This document shows, piece by piece, positions 1-6,884 of a DNA stretch of 17,043 nucleotides. Origin of the DNA: Dehalococcoidia bacterium (GTDB taxonomy: Bacteria > Chloroflexota > Dehalococcoidia > GIF9 > UBA5620); the NCBI GenBank assembly GCA_016783225.1, contig JADHWZ010000020.1:1-17043 (forward strand). The letters run 5' to 3'. The position numbers and the translations under genes were made by a program. The notes beneath the pieces were generated by a model. That model was not told where the DNA came from. It did no database searches and saw nothing but the letters and a program-made list of their open reading frames with translations. Within the stretch, counting starts at the first letter, position 1, and every line of letters starts with the position of its first letter.

Positions 1-146
1 ACCGAGAACTGATGGAATACTTGATCTGGTATAATACCGAAAAACCGCACCGGGGTGTTGGTAAACTGCCTCCGCTCCGGTACTATATAGATAACTTCTT
101 AGTCCCCCCTCAGTCCAATATGTTATGGACGCTCACAAGGAATTGA
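1..146 (+). CDS. IS481-type transposase, C-terminal end (cut by window edge)
   Basis: The frame starting at base 3 is open from the window edge to the TGA at 144-146 and encodes 47 residues. It contains YNTEKPHRGVGKLPPLRY followed by a QSNMLWT segment, which matches the end of the DDE integrase core and tail of IS481/IS3-like transposases (usual pattern: W-Y-N-x-x-R-P-H-x-x-L, then a short P-L-x-Y segment). The protein would cut and join DNA to move its element. The catalytic residues lie upstream of the window, so I cannot tell whether the gene is intact. The element's right end must lie close to the following flavoprotein gene. Confidence 0.8.
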   Translation, partial: RELMEYLIWYNTEKPHRGVGKLPPLRYYIDNFLVPPQSNMLWTLTRN

Positions 147-174
147 CATTATGCACGAAACGGCGCAGTATTAT
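143..174 (+). promoter_or_regulatory. Possible outward promoter at the IS end (weak)
   Basis: A perfect TTGACA lies at 143-148, overlapping the stop codon of the IS481-type transposase. TATTAT follows at 169-174. The spacer is 20 bases, longer than the preferred 16-18, so this is a poor full promoter. IS ends often carry outward -35 boxes, and the only gene downstream is the flavoprotein gene starting at 208. Treat as a hint only. Confidence 0.2.
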
Positions 175-207
175 TTACCAAAATACAAAAAGGAGGAAGA
201 GCGAGAC

Positions 208-1221
208 ATGGAATGGAGAACCAAGTTGACAGAACTATTCGGTTGCAAATACCCGATTTTGCTCGGGGGCTTGAGTAACTTTGGTTATGCAGAGCTTGCT
301 GCAGCTATCTCCAACGCAGGTGCTCATGGAACTATTACTGCCGGAGCCTATCATAGCCCAGAGGACCTGCGAAAGGCTATTAGAAAATGCCGAGAACTAA
401 CTAGTAAGCCTTTTTCAGTCAATATCAGCATAACACACTGTAAAGATGAAGAGGGTATGCTCAAAGTAATTCTAGAAGAAGATGTCCCGGTATTGGAGAC
501 AGCTGTTTACCTGTCCGATTCTTTTGGAAAACGGGCCCACGATGCAGGACGAATATGGATTCACAAAGTGGCTGCGTTGAAACATGCTGTTCATGCAGAG
601 GAAGCGGGTGCGGATGCAGTGATTATGGTAGGTTTGGAAGGCATTGGGAAAAAGAATATTGCGCAACTTACTACGATGACTACTGTATTTTGGGCCAAGA
701 AAACCTTAACAGTTCCTCTTGTTATCTCCGGGGGCATTGGTGACGCACGTGGCTTTGTGGGCGCTCTGGCCATGGGAGCAGATGGCATAATGATGGGGAC
801 CCGGTTCATGGCAACCAAGGAATGCGTCTTAGCAGACCGCCACAAGCAAAACATGATAAAGATACCCCCTGACAACATTTACCTAAAAAACAGGTGTCTC
901 AACATGCCTGACCCCAAAGCATATGAGGAGCTTCTGAAGTTAAGAGAGCAGGGGATGTCCATGGACGAGTGGATACCAAAGGCGACAGCGCTGTTCTTGA
1001 AGGAAGACAAGTGGAAGGGAGCGGCTTACAGGGGACCAGAAGACCATGGAGAGGACTTGGAACTGATGTCCAATTTCTGGTCCGAAGCTGTAGCTGTGAT
1101 AGATGACATACCCACCTGTAAAGAGCTGGTTGATAGGATCATAGAAGAGGCAGAGGAAATGTTGGATAGCTTTGGCTGGCTAAAGTCATGGACGGAGGCA
1201 CAAAAGGAGAAGGTAGCATAA
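208..1221 (+). CDS. Nitronate monooxygenase / 2-nitropropane dioxygenase-like FMN protein
   Basis: This 337-residue TIM-barrel flavoprotein belongs to the NMO/FabK-like family, whose members oxidise alkyl nitronates or act as FMN-dependent enoyl reductases or related enzymes. Supporting motifs are PILLGG near residues 16-21, an AEEAGADAVIMVG strand at about 130-142, SGGIGDARG (174-182) and MGTRFMATKE (196-205), the last two forming the FMN phosphate site. ATG 208 is chosen over an upstream in-frame ATG (151) because AGGAGG lies at 191-196, 11 bases before it. In many relatives the segment after the GxE motif carries a His (E-x-A-G-H-P) used as catalytic base; here it reads GLEGIGKKN (142-150), with Lys148 in that place. 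The C-terminal third (about 205-337) is unlike typical NMOs. Exact reaction is uncertain; family placement is secure. Confidence 0.85.
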   Translation: MEWRTKLTELFGCKYPILLGGLSNFGYAELAAAISNAGAHGTITAGAYHSPEDLRKAIRKCRELTSKPFSVNISITHCKDEEGMLKVILEEDVPVLETAVYLSDSFGKRAHDAGRIWIHKVAALKHAVHAEEAGADAVIMVGLEGIGKKNIAQLTTMTTVFWAKKTLTVPLVISGGIGDARGFVGALAMGADGIMMGTRFMATKECVLADRHKQNMIKIPPDNIYLKNRCLNMPDPKAYEELLKLREQGMSMDEWIPKATALFLKEDKWKGAAYRGPEDHGEDLELMSNFWSEAVAVIDDIPTCKELVDRIIEEAEEMLDSFGWLKSWTEAQKEKVA

Positions 1222-1453
1222 AAAGGCCATCCAGATGCATTTGCAGGCTGCAGCAGTTCAGGTGCTTTTTCCCGTGCTCCAAAACCTGGGTGGAGCCAAA
1301 TTGAACTATACTCCACAAGCACGGAGTTGGACGAATCCTAAAGGGCGAGAATGCGTTGAAAACGAGACTTCTCAGAGAGCACACTAACAATAGCTAAGTA
1401 AGGTCGATGTCAAGCTCTCGTGATGGTCGAAAAAAAACAAAGGAGGTAGTAAG

Positions 1454-2767
1454 ATGAAAAAACTATTAATAGGTATACTGCTGGTGTGCCTGGCAGGGGG
1501 GTTAGTGATTCCTGCTTGTGCACCGGCGCCAGAGGAAGAGCCAGTTGAAAGCATAAAAATAGGGGTTATTGGACCAATGGCTTTTCTTCAGGGGGAGCAT
1601 AACTGGTACGGAGCAGTCATAGCAGCGGAGGAAATAAACGAAGCCGGTGGGGTATCGGTAGCTGGAGTCCAACAGCCGATAGAGTTGCTCCAGATTGACT
1701 CCAATGAGTTGGTTAGTGTTTCCGATGCAACGTTAGCCGTAGAAAAAGCCATAACAACCGACAAGGTTGACTTCTTGGTCGGCGGCTATAGGTCAGAGGC
1801 TGCTTTGGCTATGCATGACATCGCTGCCGGTTACCATAAGATCTTCCTTTCTCCTCCTTGCGGTCATCCGGACATAGTGAAGAGGATAAAAGAGAATTAT
1901 GAGAAATACAAGTACATCTTCAGAGTTGGCGGGGGCTCCACGGCTGGGATGAACATGCTTGCCAACATAACCCCATTAGTTGGGGCTAAAATAAGAGAGG
2001 AGCTGGGTATAGACAAGGTAAAGGTTGCACTACTTGCCGTAAAAGTGATATGGCCAACACCTTTTATTATTACGCTAAAGTCAAATGCTGAGGCATGGGG
2101 AATGGAAGTCATTGGTGACTGGAGGCCTTCTGCCACAGCAACCGATTTGACAGCCGAATTGACAGCAATCAAGGCCGCCGGAGCTCACCTGATTTTTCCC
2201 TGTCTAGGCGGACCGGTAAATGTCGTCTTTGGAAAGCAAATGGGTGATCTTGAAATTCCCGCAGCCACTATGGGATGGCAAGTAGAAACAAGCTCTATAA
2301 GCTACTGGGAAGCCACAGGAGGAAAGGCAAATTATGAAGCTACGGCTAGCCTTTACGCCCGTGTGCCGGCAACAGACAAGTCTTTACCTTTTTATGACAG
2401 GTTTATCGAGTTGTCTGGAGGAGATTCACCCACCCAGAGTGCGGCAACTTACAGTGCTGTCTGGGCTCTGAAATTAGCTATTGAACAGGCGGGAACTCTC
2501 GATTCAGATGCAGTTGTTGCAGCGCTGGAAGAAGTAGACTTCCTGGGACCCGAAGGCAGGATAAGCTTTACCGGTATGGACACAGACGAACCCCATGATC
2601 AAGTCTGGGGAGCAGGATATGCCACTGGTTTTGGTGTTCAATGGCAGGACGGTGAGTTAGTACCTTTCTGGCCACCGGCAGACGGGTCGTTTGAGGGTGT
2701 AGTTTATGAAGGCATCAAGGACTACAAGCTGTCGCCGACAATGCTAGAGTATTGGAAAGGTAAGTAG
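1454..2767 (+). CDS. ABC transporter substrate-binding lipoprotein, Liv/HAAT type (SBP1)
   Basis: This 437-residue type I periplasmic-binding-fold protein (Peripla_BP_6 / LivK-like) captures a ligand outside the membrane for a Liv-type ABC importer. It opens with a lipoprotein signal: two Lys, a hydrophobic stretch and lipobox IPAC with Cys22, followed by an APAPEEE linker. The mature part starts with IKIGVIGPM at about residue 35. It continues with an AAEEINEAGGV helix and a VGGYRSEAALA segment, both typical of this fold. AGGAGG at 1441-1446 lies 7 bases before ATG 1454. The permease gene livH follows on the same strand, but an IS200 remnant now separates them, so SBP1 was probably the first gene of a liv operon. 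The ligand cannot be inferred; related proteins bind amino acids, short amides or aromatic acids. Confidence 0.9.
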   Translation: MKKLLIGILLVCLAGGLVIPACAPAPEEEPVESIKIGVIGPMAFLQGEHNWYGAVIAAEEINEAGGVSVAGVQQPIELLQIDSNELVSVSDATLAVEKAITTDKVDFLVGGYRSEAALAMHDIAAGYHKIFLSPPCGHPDIVKRIKENYEKYKYIFRVGGGSTAGMNMLANITPLVGAKIREELGIDKVKVALLAVKVIWPTPFIITLKSNAEAWGMEVIGDWRPSATATDLTAELTAIKAAGAHLIFPCLGGPVNVVFGKQMGDLEIPAATMGWQVETSSISYWEATGGKANYEATASLYARVPATDKSLPFYDRFIELSGGDSPTQSAATYSAVWALKLAIEQAGTLDSDAVVAALEEVDFLGPEGRISFTGMDTDEPHDQVWGAGYATGFGVQWQDGELVPFWPPADGSFEGVVYEGIKDYKLSPTMLEYWKGK

Positions 2768-2817
2768 TCTACCGGACTTCCGCCATGTCCGATTGATACA
2801 AAACCCCGCTGCATACG

Positions 2818-2839
2818 CCCGTCAGCTTGCTCTGGCGGG
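2818..2839 (+). repeat. Hairpin near the left end of the IS200 remnant
   Basis: CCCGTCAG pairs with CTGGCGGG across a 6-base loop (8 pairs including one G-T wobble). It sits about 50 bases after SBP1 and could act as the left-end recognition hairpin of the IS, or as a terminator for SBP1. No T-run follows, which favours the IS role. Confidence 0.4.
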
Positions 2840-2849
2840 AGGAAAGCGG

Positions 2850-2865
2850 CTCGCCGTGCGGCGAG
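2850..2865 (+). repeat. Second GC-rich hairpin upstream of the IS200 transposase remnant
   Basis: CTCGCC pairs perfectly with GGCGAG across the 4-base loop GTGC. With bulges the stem can be lengthened by AGC/GCT on the outside (2845-2847 with 2866-2868). It lies between the first hairpin and the transposase remnant. A likely role is IS end structure or blocking of read-through into the transposase. Confidence 0.35.
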
Positions 2866-2898
2866 GCTGGTAGGACATTTGCCTGAGTAGTTGCGTAG

Positions 2899-3293
2899 GT
2901 GATATAAAGGCGGCTGGTTTGGATACCTGAGTACAGGAAGCACATGCTGAGCGGGGGAGTGTTGTGGTACTTGAAAGAGGTGTTTCAGCGGATTGCCGAG
3001 GAGCATGAGTCTAGGATAGATACCATAGAAATCATGGAAGGTCACGTACACGTATTTGGTGAGGCTTCCCCTAGATATCCCCCAGCGTAAGTGGGGCAGA
3101 TACTGAAAAGTGTGTCTCCTCGCGAGGTACTTAAGAGGTTTCCGGAATTGAGGAAACGGCTGCCGGTCGGGGGTGGAGCTATGAATACTCTGTCACGAGT
3201 GTAGGTGATAAGGTCACCGTTGACATGATACGGAAGTATGTTGAATATCAAACTCATGAAGACAAGGTCATCCAACTAAGCGTGTTCGAATAA
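2899..3293 (+). pseudogene. tnpA: IS200/IS605-type Y1 transposase, broken
   Basis: In the frame running from about 2917 the product reads VWIPEYRKHML, an RIAEEHESRID helix, MEGHVHVF, SPRYPPA, stop (TAA 3088-3090), then VGQILKSVSPREVLKRF and PELRKRL. A shift near 3175 is needed to continue with SVGDKVTVDMIRKYVEYQ and the final TAA at 3291-3293. This follows the order of an IS200 transposase: the HxH of the HUH motif (here HVH) and the catalytic Tyr in the I-R-x-Y helix are both present. The gene is dead: one in-frame stop, at least one frameshift, and a disturbed N-terminus with no clear start (a stop in frame at 2905). The enzyme would cut and rejoin single-stranded DNA. Confidence 0.8.
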
Positions 3294-3333
3294 GTGTGAG
3301 ATACCCACCAGCAAGCTAGTGGGTATCTCACAC
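3294..3333 (+). repeat. Perfect 15-bp inverted repeat at the right end of the IS200 remnant
   Basis: GTGTGAGATACCCAC (3294-3308) pairs without mismatch to its complement at 3319-3333 across a 10-base loop. It begins one base after the transposase stop codon, where IS200/IS605 elements carry the right-end hairpin. No T-run follows on the plus strand, so it is less likely to be a simple terminator. It could still hinder transcription from SBP1 into livH. That it is intact while the transposase is dead is notable. Confidence 0.7.
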
Positions 3334-3436
3334 AACTGACGAAAATGGCCTGCGGCAAACAAAAGAATGAAGCCGCCCAGACTGGTGGGCACATGCTTAG
3401 TGTTTAGAAGTCCTAGTACTTGTTTAGTTGCCTCCC

Positions 3437-4309
3437 ATGTTAGAGCAGATTCTGATAACTGGACTAACAGTAAGTGCAGTATACGCTCTGCTGGCAATTG
3501 GGTTTTCCCTCGTCTTCGGGGTAGCTAGAATAATAAACCTCGCTCATACTGCACTGTACATGCTAGCTGCTTACCTTATCTACGTGTTAACCTATTTACT
3601 CGGTCTAGGCGTCTTGTTATCACTTATAGCCTCAATAACCGTTACGACAGCTATAGGAGCAGCCACTTACAAGTCCTTAATCGAGCGAATACGAGAACAT
3701 GAAATAACAGTGATAATAGTGACCGTAGCTTTAGCTCTGGTGATTCAAGAAGTCATGTTCATAGCATTTGGAGCTCGTTACCACGGGATTGATAGCTATA
3801 TTCCAGGGTCCACAGAGTTGCTTGGCGTCAGGATCAGCAATCAGCATTTACTGACATTGGGGGTTGCTGCATTTTGCACCGCCATAACTTCGGTTTTCCT
3901 ATTCAAAACCAAAACGGGGCTTGCCATCAGAGTTACTGCCCAAGACAGAGAGATTGCTAATCTCATGGGAATAAATGTTGATGCGATGTGCCTGACAGCT
4001 GTAGCTCTAGCAGCAGCACTGGCAGCAGTGGCCGGTGCAATCGTAGCTCCCATATTTGTTGTAGAACCTCACATGTGGATGTCCCCACTGGTAATGGTCA
4101 TGGCAGTTGTTGTTCTGGGAGGATTGGGAAGTATTAAAGGAAGTTTTGTTGGAGCTTTTATCTTAGGATATGCTGAGACCCTCGTCGTTTTTCTGTTTCC
4201 GATGGGAAGCTTTATAAAGTCAAGTGTCGCTATAGCAATTATGGTAGCTGTTCTATTGATAAAACCAGAAGGTCTATTCGGAGCAGTTTTTGAGGAGGAG
4301 AGACTATAA
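3437..4309 (+). CDS. livH: Liv-type ABC transporter permease LivH
   Basis: This 290-residue integral membrane protein is one of the two permease subunits of a Liv/HAAT importer. The N-terminus MLEQILITGL followed by YALLAIGFSLVFGV is the standard LivH opening. Further family motifs are GLAIRVTAQDREIANLMGI (the cytoplasmic loop that meets the ATPase), VLGGLGSIKGSFVGAFILG and LIKPEGLFG near the end. About eight hydrophobic segments are visible. ATG 3437 is preferred over the in-frame TTG at 3428 because family members begin at MLEQ. Neither has a convincing ribosome binding site: the bases before are TTGCCTCCC. Loss of the native leader through the upstream IS200 insertion would explain this. 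livM follows with a one-base overlap. Confidence 0.92.
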   Translation: MLEQILITGLTVSAVYALLAIGFSLVFGVARIINLAHTALYMLAAYLIYVLTYLLGLGVLLSLIASITVTTAIGAATYKSLIERIREHEITVIIVTVALALVIQEVMFIAFGARYHGIDSYIPGSTELLGVRISNQHLLTLGVAAFCTAITSVFLFKTKTGLAIRVTAQDREIANLMGINVDAMCLTAVALAAALAAVAGAIVAPIFVVEPHMWMSPLVMVMAVVVLGGLGSIKGSFVGAFILGYAETLVVFLFPMGSFIKSSVAIAIMVAVLLIKPEGLFGAVFEEERL

Positions 4310-5367
4310 TTCGCAGGTTACGCCGGCTGGGCAAGGACTTTCAAGGCACCACGCTGGCTGTCCCGGGAAGAGCAATAGCCTTTTTCTTTGTTCTATTACT
4401 GTTTTTTGCACCTCTCATTGTCAAAGACCCCTACATTCTACGCGTTTTGATCTTCGCCAACATATTTGCTGTCTTCGCTGCTAGCTGGGACCTTCTGTCT
4501 GGTTTTACCGGGCAGATGAATTTGGGACACGCTGCTTTCTTTGCTATCGGCGCCTATACAGCGGCCCTACTAAACTTGCACTTTGGATTCTCACCCTGGA
4601 TGACAATACCGAGTGGTTCACTTATGGCTGTATTGATGGGATTAGTCATAGGATTTCCAGCCCTCAGGATAAGAGGTATCTATTTGGCCTTGGTCACTTT
4701 GGCTTTTCCCATAATTCTCAGTGGAATCGTTCTCGCTTTCCCAGACTTTACCGGCGGGGAGTTGGGTATCTACGGAGTAGACCCCCTTTCGGGCTCCCGA
4801 GTGTCCGATTACTACATATCATTGCTTTTCATGGTAGTTTCTGCGCTAATCCTGTGGAAACTGACCGACGCAAAAAGCTCCATGATCAGGCTAGGCATTA
4901 GGCTCTTGGCTATCGGCGAAGATGAAATTGCAGCACGGGCCTCCGGAGTCAACACGACAAAATACAAATTGATAGCTTTTTGTATAAGCGCATTTTTCGC
5001 TGGCTTCGCTGGAGGCATATACGCTCATATTCTACACATTGCCGGCCCTTCCACACTAGAAATATTTTTCACGTTTCAGCCGATTATATGGACGATCTTT
5101 GGGGGGATTGCGACCATCGGTGGGCCAATCGCGGGAGTTTACATTCTGTATCCTCTCATGGAACTACTACGTGTCGTCCCTCAGATACGAATGTTAGTAT
5201 TTGCCGGCATAGTAATACTTGTTCTCTTTTTCATGCCTGAAGGCATAACGACTTGGTTCAGAGACAGAGTCCTTGAAGAAGAATGTCCCAGGTGCAAACT
5301 ACAGAATGCCAAAACTCGCCGACACTGCAGGGGCTGCGGAACTCCCCTGCGTTTAGAGCGAGAATAA
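4309..5367 (+). CDS. livM: Liv-type ABC transporter permease LivM with C-terminal zinc-ribbon-like tail
   Basis: This is the second permease subunit of the importer. Motifs seen: GFTGQMNLGHAAFFAIGAY, the ATPase-contact loop GEDEIAARASGVNTTKYK, FAGFAGGIYA and IFGGIATIGGPIAG. The only ATG/GTG/TTG start nearby is TTG 4447, which would remove the first membrane helix. The frame stays open back to a TGA at 4291, and residues upstream of 4447 encode AIAFFFVLLLFFAPLIV, a normal first helix. I therefore place the start at ATT 4309, overlapping the livH stop (TAATT) and 10 bases after AGGAGG (4293-4298), giving 352 residues. This looks like a TAATG junction with G changed to T. The tail holds Cys326, Cys329, Cys340 and Cys343 (CPRC, 10 residues, CRGC), which is not part of ordinary LivM. 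Confidence 0.88.
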   Translation: MRRLRRLGKDFQGTTLAVPGRAIAFFFVLLLFFAPLIVKDPYILRVLIFANIFAVFAASWDLLSGFTGQMNLGHAAFFAIGAYTAALLNLHFGFSPWMTIPSGSLMAVLMGLVIGFPALRIRGIYLALVTLAFPIILSGIVLAFPDFTGGELGIYGVDPLSGSRVSDYYISLLFMVVSALILWKLTDAKSSMIRLGIRLLAIGEDEIAARASGVNTTKYKLIAFCISAFFAGFAGGIYAHILHIAGPSTLEIFFTFQPIIWTIFGGIATIGGPIAGVYILYPLMELLRVVPQIRMLVFAGIVILVLFFMPEGITTWFRDRVLEEECPRCKLQNAKTRRHCRGCGTPLRLERE

Positions 5368-6117
5368 CTACAAACCTAGATACGTTGTTCTTACGGTCTC
5401 GTCTTTGAGCAGTTCTTTAGCTGTACCCTCAGCAATAACTCTCCCTCGAGAAAGGACGTAATTTCTAGTGCTTAAGCCGAAAGCAAAGCTAACATCCTGT
5501 TCAGACAAGAAGATTGTAATCCCCATTTGGTAAATCTGTTTTATGCGCGCAAAGAGGTCCCTCTTCAATTTTGGAGCAAGCCCGACTGAGGGTTCATCAA
5601 TACACAAGAGCTTAGGCTGACTCATCAACGCTCTTCCAATAGCAAGCATTTGCCGCTCTCCCCCGGACAATGTACCCGCTAGCTGATTTCCTCTTTCCTT
5701 CAGCACCGGGAAGAGCTCATAAACCCTCTCCAGATTATTGCTTATCTTCTTTTTGTCATTCAGGAGGTAAGCCCCAGCTTTTAGATTTTCCGCAACTGTT
5801 ACCTCGCGAAACGGTCTACCTCTTTCTGGGCAGAGAATTAAGCCTCTTCTGGCTATCTCATGCCCTGATAATCCGTCTATCCGTTCCCCATCAAATACCA
5901 CGCTACCCTCTATAGTGATATCCCCATATCTCGTTCCCCTCAATATGCTTCTCTCCCATCTTATTAATCCAGCTATACAACGAAGCAAAGTACTCTTCCC
6001 GGCACCGTTTGGCCCGACAAGACTAACTAGCTCTCCAGTATCAATGCTGGAACTAGCCCCGCTTAGTACCATAGCAGTATCATAACAAACAACCAAATCC
6101 TTTGTCTCAAGGAGCAA
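5368..6117 (-). CDS. livF: Liv-type ABC transporter ATP-binding protein LivF
   Basis: This 249-residue ATPase subunit powers the importer from the cytoplasmic face. Seen: Walker A GPNGAGKST (35-43), ABC signature LSGGERQ (150-156), Walker B LLCIDEP (170-176), and SEQ in the switch region, as in LivF proteins, which commonly have Gln where LivG has His. An insert after the first helix (RWERSILRGTRYGDITIEG, about 53-71) marks a LivF subgroup. The start is TTG at 6117-6115, with AGGAGG (6129-6124) 6 bases upstream inside the end of livG; the two genes overlap by 11 bases, implying coupled translation. Its TAG stop directly abuts the livM stop on the other strand, with no room for a terminator between the convergent genes. 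Confidence 0.93.
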   Translation of the reverse strand: MLLETKDLVVCYDTAMVLSGASSSIDTGELVSLVGPNGAGKSTLLRCIAGLIRWERSILRGTRYGDITIEGSVVFDGERIDGLSGHEIARRGLILCPERGRPFREVTVAENLKAGAYLLNDKKKISNNLERVYELFPVLKERGNQLAGTLSGGERQMLAIGRALMSQPKLLCIDEPSVGLAPKLKRDLFARIKQIYQMGITIFLSEQDVSFAFGLSTRNYVLSRGRVIAEGTAKELLKDETVRTTYLGL

Positions 6118-6883
6118 TGAACACCTCCTCGCCAGTATAGGCCTGGATTACTTCTTTGTTCTTGGCTATCTCCAGCGGAGTGCCCTCACCAATTATTTCG
6201 CCAAAATTAAGCACAATCACTCTGTCCACCATTTTCATAAGTTCCATCAACTTATGTTCTATTATAAACATAGCTGGCCCTTCAGAATGTAATCTGCCGA
6301 ATCTGCCTCCTTCATGCAGCCTGCTTAGTGACGCCGCCAAGAGCTCCACTTCAGCCGGATTCAGCCCACCAAATGGCTCATCGAGCAAAAGGACCTCCGG
6401 CTCTGTGGCAATCGCTCGTGCTATTTCTAGACGCTTTAAATCTCCATGGGATAAAACGGCAGCTCGTTCCAGCGCAAAGTCACTAATTCCAGCAAACTCC
6501 AAGCTATCGCGTGCCCTCATTTCCACTTTTTTGATCCACTCTCCCCTCTTCGCCGCCCCTGGAGAGAGAGAAGCTACCATGACATTCACGATACAGGGCA
6601 GGCGGCGAAAAGGTCTCGGCACTTGGAATGTTCCGGCTACACCCTTTTCAACAATGTCCCAAGGGCGACGCCCAGTGATATCATCCCCTCTCAATCTCAC
6701 CATTCCTGCGTCAGGCTTCAGCATACCGGTAATCAGCCGCATTAAAGTAGTCTTCCCTGAGCCATTTGGCCCTATGAGCCCGACAATTTCATCCCTTTCG
6801 ATTCGGAAGCTGACATTGTTAACCGCTACAAGACCCCCGAAACGCTTAGTCAGTCCTTCAACTTCGAGAAACGGAGCAGACAA
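6107..6883 (-). CDS. livG: Liv-type ABC transporter ATP-binding protein LivG
   Basis: This 258-residue ATPase is the partner of LivF. Seen: Walker A GPNGSGKTT (38-46), Q-loop Gln87, signature LSHGDLKR (144-151), Walker B LLLDEPFGGLN (165-175) and switch His210 in FIIEH. A stretch of about 12 residues before FIIEH (EGGRFGRLHSEGP) lengthens the usual loop between the D-loop helix and the switch strand. The start is TTG (6883-6881), supported by GGGAGG about 9 bases upstream; no ATG is nearby. The ligase gene ends one base before this start and its last codons contain the ribosome binding site, so ligase, livG and livF form one tight operon. Non-ATG starts on both ATPase genes may lower their expression. 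Confidence 0.93.
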   Translation of the reverse strand: MSAPFLEVEGLTKRFGGLVAVNNVSFRIERDEIVGLIGPNGSGKTTLMRLITGMLKPDAGMVRLRGDDITGRRPWDIVEKGVAGTFQVPRPFRRLPCIVNVMVASLSPGAAKRGEWIKKVEMRARDSLEFAGISDFALERAAVLSHGDLKRLEIARAIATEPEVLLLDEPFGGLNPAEVELLAASLSRLHEGGRFGRLHSEGPAMFIIEHKLMELMKMVDRVIVLNFGEIIGEGTPLEIAKNKEVIQAYTGEEVFIAP

Positions 6884-6884
6884 T

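Larger units (their letters stand above)
2770..3333 (+). mobile_element. Decayed IS200/IS605-family element between SBP1 and livH
   Basis: This stretch begins just after the SBP1 stop codon. It contains two GC-rich hairpins (2818-2839 and 2850-2865), a broken Y1 transposase reading frame (about 2899-3293), and a perfect 15-bp inverted repeat right after the transposase stop (3294-3333). Hairpins near both ends flanking one small HUH transposase gene are the usual plan of IS200/IS605 elements, which have no terminal inverted repeats. The exact ends cannot be set without related copies. The left boundary is approximate. Confidence 0.65.

Noticed and set aside
151..207. In-frame ATG at 151 as start of the NMO-like gene
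   Set aside because: It adds 19 residues not seen at NMO starts and places the AGGAGG (191-196) inside the gene; ATG 208 fits the ribosome binding site.
3294..3333. Long inverted repeat as a rho-independent terminator for SBP1
   Set aside because: No T-run on the plus strand, it is more than 500 bases after SBP1, and its position next to the IS200 stop fits an IS end better.
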